A stretch of DNA of 13,697 nucleotides, from NCBI GenBank assembly GCA_023430465.1, contig JAEZAM010000141.1, positions 1 through 13,697 on the forward strand, read 5' to 3'. Position 1 is the first letter of the stretch, and each line of letters starts with the position of its first letter. Shown here one piece after another: positions 6,323 through 13,530 of the stretch. This stretch comes from Bacteroidota bacterium. GTDB taxonomy: Bacteria; Bacteroidota; Bacteroidia; Chitinophagales; Chitinophagaceae. Made by a program: the position numbers and the translations under genes. The notes beneath the pieces are model-generated. The model saw only the letters and a list, made by a program, of their open reading frames with translations, was not told where the DNA came from and made no database searches.

Positions 6323-7695
6323 CCGGCTTTGCTTTCCACACCAGCTTCCTCTTTCATTTTTATTACGTGATAGCCGAGTGCATCCGCAATGTGCGCTGCA
6401 CAAAGCGGATAGGTATCGTACTCGCTGAATTCCTTTGCCAGCTTTTCCACATTGTCCCTGTACGTGCCATCGATAAAGATCATATCGACTGCCTGTCGTA
6501 TCTGTGCGGGGCGGGGTTTCTCCGTGCCGAGGTTGATGCCAAGTTTGAAATACCCGATTCTTGCATTGATCTCGTTTTTGCCTTCATGCACACCGGCAAC
6601 AATCAGCGGCAGATTGTTTTCAATACCGAGCATGACGCCCCCATAGCCGCCGTTGGTGATATAGATATCGGCATAAGGCATGATATCGGCAAATGGAATA
6701 AAATCTTCTATGATCAGGTTTTTGGCGCTAAACCGGCTACGCAGTTCTGCCGTGCCATTTCCACCTGTTGTGGCGATCACCAGGGTATCCGTTCCTTTCA
6801 TCGCTTCCAGCGTCGGCACAAGGAGCTTGTTGATATCCCGCTCCACTGTTCCCTGCGTTACCACAATGATTCGTTTGTAAGTATTCATGCGCTCATCGAA
6901 CCATGGTTTCCCAACGCCTGGTTTTTGATAAGGCAGCATGGCTCCCACAAACCGGATATTGCGCCCGAGATCACTCCGGTAGTATTCAAAACCCGGTGTG
7001 CCACTTTGCAAAACAAGGGTCGATTTCCTTGGCAGCAGATCAAAGATGTTTCTATTGCCGTGATCGATCCCATGTTTTTCCAGCATGGCATGCATGACCT
7101 TATTGGGTTCGCGAAAAATGATCATGTTGGAAATCGTCCGCATCACCCGCTGCCTGATCTTACCTAACCAGGTATACGACGGCGTGAGTCCCATACCCGG
7201 AGGCGGGAGGTCTTTCGAGGTTTCCGTCACCGGCACAACCCCTACGGCAATCACCGGCAGTTGAAGCTTGTCCTTTATAAAGGGTATACCACTGAACAGG
7301 GAGTCTGCTATCACCAGGTCGAAAGGGAATGAGCGACGGATATCCTTCATATCCTCATAGTACTCCGGCGCGCGGAGGATGAAGGCATTGATCATATCAA
7401 ACCGGAGTTTTTTTATTTGTCCGCGGATCTTGTTTCGCTCCGGGAAAACTTCTTCCACGTTTTCGCCATTGATGTCTTTTGCAACTACGAAGGGGAAATG
7501 AGGAATGCCCAGTTTTCGCAGCCGTACAGCGTAAACAGGCGAGGTGTACCAACGCACATCACAACCGAGTGATTGAAGGTGCACAGCGAGGCCCGTCAGG
7601 GGATTGAAGTGCCCGTCTGCCGGGAATGTGGCGAATAGTATTTTTTTGCCGGCCAGTCCGGGCACAGCGTTGCCATTGGGAGAATTGGGATACAT
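6319..7695 (-). CDS. YjiC-like UDP-glycosyltransferase (GT1)
   Basis: From the ATG at 7693-7695 the product has 458 residues with the two Rossmann-like domains of GT-B enzymes. The N-terminal acceptor domain opens with KKILFATFPADGHFNPLTG (17-35), holding the catalytic H29. The C-terminal nucleotide-sugar domain has TQGTVERDINKL (280-291) and ITNGGYGGVMLGIENNLPLI (346-365); the family's usual THGG reads TNGG, as in many YjiC-like members. Such enzymes move a sugar from a UDP-sugar to a small hydrophobic acceptor (polyketide, sterol, carotenoid, flavonoid); the acceptor is unknown. In-frame ATG at 7743 would add 16 residues, but a promoter at 7728-7758 lies downstream of it, favouring 7695. 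It is divergent from the Mur ligase gene and convergent with the DUF1905 gene. Confidence 0.9.
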   Translation of the reverse strand: MYPNSPNGNAVPGLAGKKILFATFPADGHFNPLTGLAVHLQSLGCDVRWYTSPVYAVRLRKLGIPHFPFVVAKDINGENVEEVFPERNKIRGQIKKLRFDMINAFILRAPEYYEDMKDIRRSFPFDLVIADSLFSGIPFIKDKLQLPVIAVGVVPVTETSKDLPPPGMGLTPSYTWLGKIRQRVMRTISNMIIFREPNKVMHAMLEKHGIDHGNRNIFDLLPRKSTLVLQSGTPGFEYYRSDLGRNIRFVGAMLPYQKPGVGKPWFDERMNTYKRIIVVTQGTVERDINKLLVPTLEAMKGTDTLVIATTGGNGTAELRSRFSAKNLIIEDFIPFADIMPYADIYITNGGYGGVMLGIENNLPLIVAGVHEGKNEINARIGYFKLGINLGTEKPRPAQIRQAVDMIFIDGTYRDNVEKLAKEFSEYDTYPLCAAHIADALGYHVIKMKEEAGVESKAG

Positions 7696-7727
7696 CTTGA
7701 ATTTTTTGATAAGGTTAAATGCTGTTG

Positions 7728-7758
7728 CAATGTTAGCATCCATACCGGGTGAAGACAA
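7728..7758 (-). promoter_or_regulatory. Candidate promoter of the glycosyltransferase gene
   Basis: On the minus strand TTG (7756-7758) and TAACATTG (7728-7735) are 20 bp apart. This fits the Bacteroidota -33/-7 arrangement with one mismatch in the -7 box. The start point would be near 7721, leaving a leader of about 26 nt before the ATG at 7695. Confidence 0.45.
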
Positions 7759-7846
7759 TCCCCGAATGTGTCAACTGTCCAGGTGGCCGACCGAACAGGC
7801 GGGCTGGGGTGATGAAATGCTTCCCGGAAATCGCGTTATTTGTGGT

Positions 7847-9220
7847 ATGATAAGATCCGTCACTGATTTCAAAAAGCCTTTTTTCATTGGTATAGCCGGG
7901 ACTGGCATGAGTGCTATTGCCCAGTACCTGCAGGGTACGGGCAAGCAGGTGGCCGGTAGTGATCGCTTTTTTTTACCCGGTGAAGAGAATGAAACACGAA
8001 CCCGGCTTGAAGCGGAGGGCATCCTTTGTTTTGAACAAAACGGCGAAGGCATTACTGCTGAGACAGACCTGGTTGTAGTCTCCGCTGCGATAGAAGATAC
8101 GGTCGGTGAAGTGCAGAAGGCAAAGGCCCTGAACATACCCATTCTCACCCGGGCCGCCCTGCTGGCGATCATTGCCTCCAGCAAGAAAACGATCGCAGTC
8201 GGTGGAACCAGCGGGAAAAGTACCACCACCGCCATGCTGTTCGATATTTTGCAATATGCCGGAATGAAACCCAGTATCATCAGCGGGGCCGGACTTGTCA
8301 GCATTATCCGTGAGGGAAAAATAGGCAACGCTAAGGTTGGGGAAGGGGACTGGCTGGTGATAGAAGCCGATGAAAGCGATGGTTCGATTGTGCAATACAA
8401 GCCGGCAATTGGCTTGCTCCTCAATGTTGACAAAGATCATAAGGAGCTGGATGTACTAATGGACGTGTTCAAGACATTCGCCGGCAACAGCGAAAAGTTT
8501 GTCGTTAACCGTTCACACTACCTGGCAAAAACCCTGTCGAAGAACAGTGATTGGGATTTTAGTATCACTGATGCACCCGCCGGTTTTCGGGCAACTGGTT
8601 TTCAGCAGGAAGGGATGACGATCAGATTTTTTGTCAACCAGGTTCCCTTCAGCATGAATGTGATCGGCCGGCACAACATGGAAAACGCCGTGGCAGCGGT
8701 TACTGTTGCAGCCATGACCGGTGTTGACCTGAACACCTCCTCTGCGGCAATCAGGAACTATGAAGGCATTTACCGCAGAAACCAGGTAATTGGCACAAAG
8801 AACGGTGTGCTGCTGATTGATGACTACGCACATAATCCCGTGAAATGCGCAGCGGCCATATCTTCGTGCCAGCCACTCGCAGAAAAAGTGGTGGCCTGGT
8901 TTCAGCCACATGGCTATGGGCCAACAAGATTCCTGCGAAATGATTTTGTAGAAGAAATATCCCGCGTGCTCCGACCGCAGGATGAGATATGGATGAGTGA
9001 AATTTTTTACGCGGGTGGAACAGCCACCAAAGATATTTCGGCGGCAGACTTAATCAATGATATCAAAGCGAAGGGACGCAATGCCTACTTCTGCGAAGAC
9101 CGCAATGAATTCGTGCGATCGGTCCGTACACATCTCGGCGAAAACACGGTGTTGCTGCTGATGGGTGCAAGAGATCCTTCCCTGGAAAAGTTTGCAAAGC
9201 AGGTCTGGGAAGAGCTTTGA
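7847..9220 (+). CDS. MurC/Mpl-like Mur ligase with atypical motifs
   Basis: The 457-residue protein has the three Mur ligase domains. The N-terminal dinucleotide-like fold begins with FFIGIAGTGMSAIAQYL (12-28). The ATP-binding domain has GGTSGKSTTT (119-128), EADESD (173-178) and the DKDHKELD block (195-202). The third domain has RHNMENA (275-281) and DYAHNP (326-331). It most resembles MurC and Mpl, which join L-alanine or a murein tripeptide to UDP-MurNAc. Two motifs differ: TSGKS where MurC has THGKT, and DYAHNP where MurC has DYAHHP. It is not in a cell-division cluster, so a recycling ligase or an enzyme with another substrate is likelier than the main MurC. An open frame extends upstream to 7604 over the divergent gene; the ATG at 7847 starts 11 residues before the first motif. 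Its stop abuts that of the convergent gene. Confidence 0.85.
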   Translation: MIRSVTDFKKPFFIGIAGTGMSAIAQYLQGTGKQVAGSDRFFLPGEENETRTRLEAEGILCFEQNGEGITAETDLVVVSAAIEDTVGEVQKAKALNIPILTRAALLAIIASSKKTIAVGGTSGKSTTTAMLFDILQYAGMKPSIISGAGLVSIIREGKIGNAKVGEGDWLVIEADESDGSIVQYKPAIGLLLNVDKDHKELDVLMDVFKTFAGNSEKFVVNRSHYLAKTLSKNSDWDFSITDAPAGFRATGFQQEGMTIRFFVNQVPFSMNVIGRHNMENAVAAVTVAAMTGVDLNTSSAAIRNYEGIYRRNQVIGTKNGVLLIDDYAHNPVKCAAAISSCQPLAEKVVAWFQPHGYGPTRFLRNDFVEEISRVLRPQDEIWMSEIFYAGGTATKDISAADLINDIKAKGRNAYFCEDRNEFVRSVRTHLGENTVLLLMGARDPSLEKFAKQVWEEL

Positions 9221-9706
9221 TCAGATGGAATAACTGAGTTCCGGAGCAGGCGCTTCAGGAGCAAACAAATGCCAGCAAACGGCCAGCAGCATGCCCAGCT
9301 TGATCTTTTCTTTCATTTTGCCGCTGCTGTTCGGCGCATCGTTTCGTTGAGGAATGTCCAACTGGCAAACGGCGAGCGGCTGATCGATTGAATCTTTGTA
9401 GATGGTAACTTCTTTTTCCTTCTGACCTTTGACAGAATAAAAGAATCGTTCATCATTCAGTACGATGAACGGTGTGCCATGATCGTTGCCGGCATGGGCA
9501 ATGCGAATCCCATATTCATTGCACAGCACAGTCTTGTTTTTAAGAAATCCTTCCTTGCGAAACAGGAACACGCGTTTCTCATCTTCAAAATCAACCCGCA
9601 ACGCGTCCGATGTACTATTCAGGGCGAGGGTGACCAGTTTTTTTCCATTATTCCATAAAGCAAAAACAGATTGGCCGATTCCTGAAGTGACTGTTTCCCA
9701 TTTCAT
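9221..9706 (-). CDS. Protein of unknown function with hydrophobic C-terminal stretch
   Basis: The ATG at 9704-9706 gives 161 residues (a TTG 9 bp upstream is the only earlier start). I do not recognise the family. The first 120 residues look beta-rich with repeated short blocks (KKLVTLALN, RVFLFRKEGF, FIVLNDERFFYSV), somewhat like a LURP-one/tubby-type barrel, but this is only a resemblance. A polar linker (120-135) leads to LGMLLAVCWHLFAPEAPAPE (137-156), a short hydrophobic stretch that could be a membrane anchor or buried helix. The gene fills the strand opposite the Mur ligase with zero intergenic bases: the two stop codons share TGATCA at 9218-9223. It diverges from the guanine deaminase gene over 146 bp. 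Confidence 0.75.
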   Translation of the reverse strand: MKWETVTSGIGQSVFALWNNGKKLVTLALNSTSDALRVDFEDEKRVFLFRKEGFLKNKTVLCNEYGIRIAHAGNDHGTPFIVLNDERFFYSVKGQKEKEVTIYKDSIDQPLAVCQLDIPQRNDAPNSSGKMKEKIKLGMLLAVCWHLFAPEAPAPELSYSI

Positions 9707-9852
9707 AATAGACAAGTTTTAGAAGCTTGAGCCGTTAAAATTGGGGCCTTTTTAGACAGCTTTGCGAGGCACAACCTAAATTTAATATTAACTTCATATT
9801 CAGGTAACAATCGTGAATAACCGGTGGAAAAACCCGGGTTAATCCACAACAT

Positions 9853-10359
9853 ATGTCAAAAAATGAAACGATTGCGGCGGCTATTTCCGATCAGGAGAGG
9901 ATTTTCCTTGAACGTGCCATTGCGCTTTCCCGTGAGGGCATGCATAGTGGCAAAGGCGGACCGTTTGGTTGCGTGGTGGTGAAGGATGGCAGGATCGTAG
10001 GGGAGGGGAGCAACGAAGTGACTTCATTGAACGATCCCACGGCCCATGCAGAAGTGATGGCTATCCGCAATGCCTGTCGACAACTTGGCCATTACCAGTT
10101 GGACGGATGCACCATTTACACCAGTTGCGAACCCTGCCCCATGTGTCTCGGCGCCATCTATTGGGCGCGGCCCGACCGCGTGGTGTATGCAAACACCCGC
10201 CATGAAGCAGCGGAGATACTATTCGACGATGCATTTATCTATGATGAGATCAATGCGGGACTGCACGAAAGAAAAATTCCGTTCACGCATTGCCCGCTTC
10301 CTTCTGCACAAAAAGTATTCGAGGAGTGGGCGCACAAAACAGATAAAAAATCATATTGA
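9853..10359 (+). CDS. guaD: Guanine deaminase
   Basis: The 168-residue protein is a cytidine-deaminase-fold zinc hydrolase. The zinc site and proton shuttle are complete: HAEV (65-68; H65 ligand, E67 catalytic) and SCEPCPMCLGAIYWARP (91-107; C95 and C98 ligands). IYWARP together with the C-terminal part FDDAFIYDEIN and a final aromatic residue is typical of the bacterial GuaD type rather than tRNA adenosine deaminase TadA. It would turn guanine into xanthine in the cytoplasm during purine salvage or nitrogen use. Length fits the family (about 155-170). The start is the ATG 11 bp after TTAATCC; no clear Shine-Dalgarno. Its stop codon abuts the stop of the convergent NlpC/P60 gene (TGATCA at 10357-10362). 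Confidence 0.93.
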   Translation: MSKNETIAAAISDQERIFLERAIALSREGMHSGKGGPFGCVVVKDGRIVGEGSNEVTSLNDPTAHAEVMAIRNACRQLGHYQLDGCTIYTSCEPCPMCLGAIYWARPDRVVYANTRHEAAEILFDDAFIYDEINAGLHERKIPFTHCPLPSAQKVFEEWAHKTDKKSY

Positions 10360-11127
10360 TCAGAAAAGCCGTTTGATCAATTGCAGGGAATGCGTGCGTT
10401 TGCCGGTTTCACTGTGAACGATCCCTTTTTTATCGATGGTGTCGATTCTTACCTTACCTGAGCTATGAATGATGCGATCGTTGCCGAGAAGAATTCCTAC
10501 ATGCACGATCTCATCTTTGTCGTCAAAAAAAGCAAGATCCCCCGGCTGGGAGTTTTTGAGTTTCGCTACAGACGAGCCGACCTGGGCCTGTTGCCAGGCA
10601 TCGCGGGGAAGATCAACCCCGAGCATCTTATAGGTCACCTGCACAAATCCACTACAGTCGACCCCCAGGATGGTGCGACCGCCCCAGAGATAGGGAGCAT
10701 TCAGCCAGCGCAACGCAATATTTTGGAGATGTTCAGGATCGCGGGCGGTCTCTTCCCTGTTATGTACATTACCAGTGACCTCCACTGCTAATTCATCGAT
10801 GATAGCCTGTCCCGCAGAATAATTATGCAACGCCGCACCCATGGGCACCTGCATGGCCTGGCCATTGATGGTAATGGTTGTAAGTGCATCGGCTGTTACA
10901 TGCGGCACAAACAGGCGGGCTGTTTTTTCCGACACCGGTTTGAGCATGTTGGCGGTAATCCAGCCTTCATAATGATCCGTGAGGCTGCGAACTTTGAACC
11001 AGAAAGATTTTTTGCTTTTGAGCACCAGTACCGTGTCACCAAAAAGAAGCTGATTGGTCATTTCCGCCTGATGACGGGGTTTCCTCCGAACGGGAGCACA
11101 GGGAACGGCAACGATAGCAAATTCCAT
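10360..11127 (-). CDS. SH3-NlpC/P60 cysteine peptidase (YkfC-like)
   Basis: The 255-residue protein from the ATG at 11125-11127 has an N-terminal bacterial SH3 region (about 4-65, with GWITANML at 55-62), a linker/second SH3-like part (70-120), and a C40 peptidase domain (about 130-255). The catalytic residues are visible: Cys158 in VDCSGF, His209 in IVHVGI and a third polar residue, probably His221 in HSSGK. The PYLWGG block (145-150) precedes the cysteine as in gamma-D-glutamyl-L-diamino acid endopeptidases of the YkfC type, which cut murein peptides with a free N-terminal L-Ala. No signal peptide is apparent, unusual for a wall hydrolase and consistent with cytoplasmic recycling, though a non-classical export route cannot be excluded. 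It is divergent from the sigma factor gene. Confidence 0.9.
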   Translation of the reverse strand: MEFAIVAVPCAPVRRKPRHQAEMTNQLLFGDTVLVLKSKKSFWFKVRSLTDHYEGWITANMLKPVSEKTARLFVPHVTADALTTITINGQAMQVPMGAALHNYSAGQAIIDELAVEVTGNVHNREETARDPEHLQNIALRWLNAPYLWGGRTILGVDCSGFVQVTYKMLGVDLPRDAWQQAQVGSSVAKLKNSQPGDLAFFDDKDEIVHVGILLGNDRIIHSSGKVRIDTIDKKGIVHSETGKRTHSLQLIKRLF

Positions 11128-11258
11128 CAATTTTCTTGTGAAGTTAATTAAAGACTTGTGATCTCTCTGTTATGAAATTGTTTCTTCCCTGCATCTTAGG
11201 ATTGTGGAAATGAAGATGATCCTGGCTGGAAGTAAAACTAAATAACTATTTTCCCCCG

Positions 11259-11837
11259 GTGAAACAGGACAAGTTTGCACATATATCCGACCAGGAGCTG
11301 CTGGAACGCTTTCATAAGTCAAAAGACAATGAATGGCTCGGCGTCCTCTTGCAGCGTTATACGTTCCTGTTGCTGGGTGTGTGCATGAAATACCTGAAAA
11401 ATGAAGAGGAGGCCAGGGATAGTGTTCAGCAGATATTCCTGAAGGTGATCCAGGAGTTGCAGCGGTACAAAGTGGAGTATTTCAAATCGTGGCTATACAT
11501 GGTGGCGAAAAATCATTGCCTGATGAAACTCCGCGACAGGCAGGGCAAGGTGCCATCTGAACTCACCGAGCGCCAGGCAGCAACTCCCGCAGAAGAATCT
11601 GACAAGATCCAGCTCGAGGCAAATGAGCGCACACTCGATCACATGGAAGCAAGCCTGAAGGAACTCAGTGCTGAACAGCAGCAATGTGTAACTTTGTTTT
11701 ATCTTCAGAAGCGCAGCTACCAGGAAATCAGCGACCTCACAGGATTCTCCCTGCTGCAGGTAAAAAGCTACATTCAGAACGGCAAACGAAACCTTAAGAT
11801 ACTTATTGAAAAAAAGCTGAAAGGCGGAACGCGTTAG
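11259..11837 (+). CDS. ECF-type RNA polymerase sigma factor
   Basis: The product has 192 residues and both sigma domains of the extracytoplasmic function class: region 2 at about 23-95 (RYTFLLLGVCMKYLKNEEEA, then DSVQQIFLKVIQEL at 54-67 and FKSWLYMVAKNHCLMKLRD at 75-93) and region 4 at about 130-183 (LSAEQQQCVTLFYLQKRSYQ and the helix-turn-helix SLLQVKSYIQNGKRNLK). It directs core RNA polymerase to a small regulon. The start is a GTG at 11259-11261; an in-frame stop lies at 11217-11219 and no in-frame ATG lies between them. A weak promoter (TTG at 11178-11180, TAGGATTG at 11197-11204, 16 bp apart) may drive it. The next gene begins 2 bp after its stop codon, so the two are coupled. Confidence 0.92.
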   Translation: MKQDKFAHISDQELLERFHKSKDNEWLGVLLQRYTFLLLGVCMKYLKNEEEARDSVQQIFLKVIQELQRYKVEYFKSWLYMVAKNHCLMKLRDRQGKVPSELTERQAATPAEESDKIQLEANERTLDHMEASLKELSAEQQQCVTLFYLQKRSYQEISDLTGFSLLQVKSYIQNGKRNLKILIEKKLKGGTR

Positions 11838-11839
11838 CG

Positions 11840-12199
11840 ATGCAGGAAAACTTCAAGGACATATTATCAGGCCTGAATACGGACATAGACCAGGAAACAC
11901 TGCTGGCCTACCTGCAACAGCAATTGTCGCCGGAAAAACGCCGCGAAGTCGAATTGAAACTTGCAGAAAATGAGTTTGCCAGCGATGCCGCGGAAGGATT
12001 GGATGAGTTCAGCGACAAACAGCATGTGGCGCACATGATCGAGATGCTTAACCGCGATCTGCGGAAGAAAGTCGAGAAAAAGAAAAAACGAAGGGCGCGC
12101 CTGCAAATCCAGGATCAGTCGCTGTTGTATATCAGTATCATGATCTTCCTGGTGCTGGTCGTGATTGCGTTTATGGTGATAAGGAAACTTAAAACGTAA
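11840..12199 (+). CDS. Short membrane anti-sigma-like protein
   Basis: The 119-residue protein has a cytoplasmic part like the anti-sigma N-terminus common in Bacteroidota (QETLLAYLQQQLSPEKRREVE at 18-38, then FASDAAEGLDEF at 46-57), a highly basic coiled segment (75-88), and one membrane helix (about 95-113). It ends six residues after the helix, so there is no periplasmic sensor or TonB-like domain. No zinc-finger cysteines are present. By position, 2 bp after the sigma gene, it probably holds the sigma factor at the membrane. The last four codons (KLKT) and the stop codon lie inside an AT-rich heptamer array (12184-12239), so the protein may be a version shortened by the repeat. Confidence 0.8.
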   Translation: MQENFKDILSGLNTDIDQETLLAYLQQQLSPEKRREVELKLAENEFASDAAEGLDEFSDKQHVAHMIEMLNRDLRKKVEKKKKRRARLQIQDQSLLYISIMIFLVLVVIAFMVIRKLKT

Positions 12200-12276
12200 A
12201 ACTAAAAAGTCAAAACCCAAAGCTTAAAAGTCAGTGTAGATTTTTTACTTTTAACTTTTGACTTTTTAGTTTTGTC
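12184..12276. terminator. Paired heptamer arrays forming a hairpin between convergent genes
   Basis: Two arrays face each other. The left one (12184-12239) has A-rich 7-mers such as AAAACGT, AAAACTA, AAAAGTC; the right one (12242-12276) has T-rich 7-mers such as TTTTAAC, TTTTGAC, TTTTTAG. Bases 12198-12215 and 12256-12273 are perfectly complementary over 18 bp, and 12224-12231 and 12247-12254 add 8 bp. The hairpin lies between the stop codons of the anti-sigma-like gene (12197-12199) and of the TauE gene (12277-12279), and could end both transcripts, although it lacks the GC-rich stem of a classical terminator. Confidence 0.6.
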
Positions 12277-12696
12277 TTAATCCCAGATTCTCTTCACAAG
12301 CCGCCAGACCGCCACATCCCATTTCAACATTTTAAACGCCGTGAACAGCAGGATCACACCAAAGATTTTTTTCAGCATATCCTGATCGATCTTCAGTGCG
12401 AGCCGGCTTCCGAAATAGCCGCCGATGATGAACGTAGCTGCTAGCAGCCCGATCACTTTCATATCGATCGGCTGCCCCATGGCTTTCGTGTCACTGTAGT
12501 ATTTGAGAAATGCCAGGATGACCACAGGAAATGTCAGTACTCCTAATGAAGTGCCCTGGGCCTGGTGTTGGGTATAGCCAAGGAAAAAAACGAGGGCGGG
12601 TACCAGCACGATGCCTCCGCCAACACCAACCAGGCCGCTGAGAATGCCCGCCATCAGCCCGATCAGCAGGATAATGATAATGAGTTGTGCTGTCAT
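12277..12696 (-). CDS. Half-length TauE/SafE-family membrane permease
   Basis: The 139-residue protein from the ATG at 12694-12696 has about four membrane helices and one copy of the TauE/SafE repeat. The family signature GLVGVGGGIVLVPAL is at 21-35, and a second glycine-rich helix has IGGYFGSRLAL (91-101). Full-size members (about 250 residues) carry two such repeats and export sulfite or organosulfonates; a one-repeat protein would have to form a dimer. Substrate unknown. An in-frame GTG at 12712-12714 would add six residues, but GGAG 9 nt before the ATG favours the ATG. It follows the pyrophosphatase gene by 19 bp on the same strand, so they are probably co-transcribed. Its stop codon directly touches a heptamer array. 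Confidence 0.88.
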   Translation of the reverse strand: MTAQLIIIILLIGLMAGILSGLVGVGGGIVLVPALVFFLGYTQHQAQGTSLGVLTFPVVILAFLKYYSDTKAMGQPIDMKVIGLLAATFIIGGYFGSRLALKIDQDMLKKIFGVILLFTAFKMLKWDVAVWRLVKRIWD

Positions 12697-12715
12697 TGTT
12701 TTTTTCTCCGGCACC

Positions 12716-13258
12716 TTATTTCTTGAAATTTTCCTTATAAAAATCGATCGCGTCCTGGATGATCTTGCAGGCAGTATCCTTGTCCTGGAAATTATCGATC
12801 TCTACTTTTTTATTCTCCAGCACCTTGTATTGCTCAAAGAAATTTCTGAGTTCGAGAAGGAAATGCTGGGGCAGGTCTTCCATTTTGTCATAATGATTGA
12901 CGGAAGGATCTTTTGCAGCCACGGCAATGATCTTGTCATCTACCTGGCCACTGTCGATCATCTGCATATTACCGATCACTTTTGCTTCCACGAGACAAAG
13001 GGATTGAATTGATTGGGAACAGAGCACGAGAATATCGAGCGGATCATTGTCCTGGCCAAGTGTACGGGGAATGAAGCCATAATTCACCGGGTAATGAAAG
13101 GAAGAATAAATGACGCGATCCAGCCGAAGGAGGCCGGTGTCTTTGTCTACTTCATATTTTGCCCGGGAGCCTTGAGGTATTTCGATGAGCGCATTCACGC
13201 GCTGCGGCGCCTGCTCGCCATATTGAGTTCCATGCCAGGGGTGATGAACGGTTATCAT
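12716..13258 (-). CDS. ppa: Family I inorganic pyrophosphatase
   Basis: The 180-residue cytoplasmic enzyme hydrolyses pyrophosphate to two phosphates, pulling biosynthetic reactions forward. The metal-binding signature DNDPLD is at 70-75. Other family positions are visible: IEIPQGSRAKYEVDKDTG (25-42, with the substrate-contacting K34 and the E/R residues around it), YPVNYGFIPRT (56-66), and KVEIDNFQDK near 150-159. Length matches bacterial family I enzymes. The start is the ATG at 13256-13258. A five-unit heptamer array, T-rich in the gene's direction, ends only 4 bp before it, leaving no room for a Shine-Dalgarno. The promoter must lie beyond 13297, within or past the repeat zone. The TauE/SafE gene follows by 19 bp. 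Confidence 0.96.
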   Translation of the reverse strand: MITVHHPWHGTQYGEQAPQRVNALIEIPQGSRAKYEVDKDTGLLRLDRVIYSSFHYPVNYGFIPRTLGQDNDPLDILVLCSQSIQSLCLVEAKVIGNMQMIDSGQVDDKIIAVAAKDPSVNHYDKMEDLPQHFLLELRNFFEQYKVLENKKVEIDNFQDKDTACKIIQDAIDFYKENFKK

Positions 13259-13262
13259 ATGT

Positions 13263-13297
13263 AAAACTTAAAAGTCAAAATTCAAAAGTAAAAAGTC
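13263..13297 (-). repeat. Heptamer array upstream of ppa
   Basis: Five 7-mers on the plus strand: AAAACTT, AAAAGTC, AAAATTC, AAAAGTA, AAAAGTC. In the direction of ppa the array is T-rich and ends 4 bp before the ATG. Two of the units (AAAACTT, AAAAGTC) also occur in the array between the anti-sigma-like and TauE genes, so the arrays are related in sequence as well as in period. Confidence 0.85.
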
Positions 13298-13332
13298 GGT
13301 GCACGGAGCGAAGGACGATCCGGCATCCTGCC

Positions 13333-13390
13333 TCCCGATTTCATGACCCTTCGATACGCCAACTCGCTTCGCTCGTGGCTACTCAGGGTC
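13333..13390. repeat. REP-like palindromic element, copy 1
   Basis: The element has outer arms GACCCT (13345-13350) and AGGGTC (13385-13390), an inner pair GCCA/TGGC (13358-13361 with 13376-13379) and a centre built on CGCTTCGCTCG. The first 27 bases (13333-13359) recur exactly at 13531-13557. Imperfect palindromes of this size scattered between genes are typical of REP elements, which bacterial genomes often mobilise through a RAYT-type transposase; none is present here. Confidence 0.7.
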
Positions 13391-13410
13391 CGGGTGTACT
13401 TTAACCAATT

Positions 13411-13494
13411 AAAAATGAAAAAATAAAAAGTCCCATATCCAGGATCCAGCATCCAGCATCCAGCATCCAGCCCCCAGCATCCAGCCCCCTACCT
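13411..13494 (+). repeat. Mixed heptamer array, AT-rich units passing into CCAGCAT units
   Basis: Twelve consecutive 7-mers in one phase: AAAAATG, AAAAAAT, AAAAAGT, CCCATAT, CCAGGAT, CCAGCAT (three copies), CCAGCCC, CCAGCAT, CCAGCCC, CCTACCT. The change from A-rich to GC-rich units happens without a frame slip. Confidence 0.85.
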
Positions 13495-13530
13495 CCGCTT
13501 CGCTCCGGCAGGCAGGCCAGCCATCCAGCA

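Noticed and set aside
6367..7167. A 266-codon open frame on the plus strand inside the glycosyltransferase gene
   Set aside because: It is antisense to a well-supported GT1 gene, has no recognisable domain and an odd composition rich in Cys, His and Arg; a shadow frame.
7604..7846. N-terminal extension of the Mur ligase to 7604
   Set aside because: The extension overlaps the divergent glycosyltransferase start and its promoter, and adds 81 residues not expected before the first Mur motif.
7771..8433. A 220-codon open frame on the minus strand across the start of the Mur ligase gene
   Set aside because: It is antisense to conserved Mur ligase motifs and has a Ser/Pro/Ala-rich chance composition.
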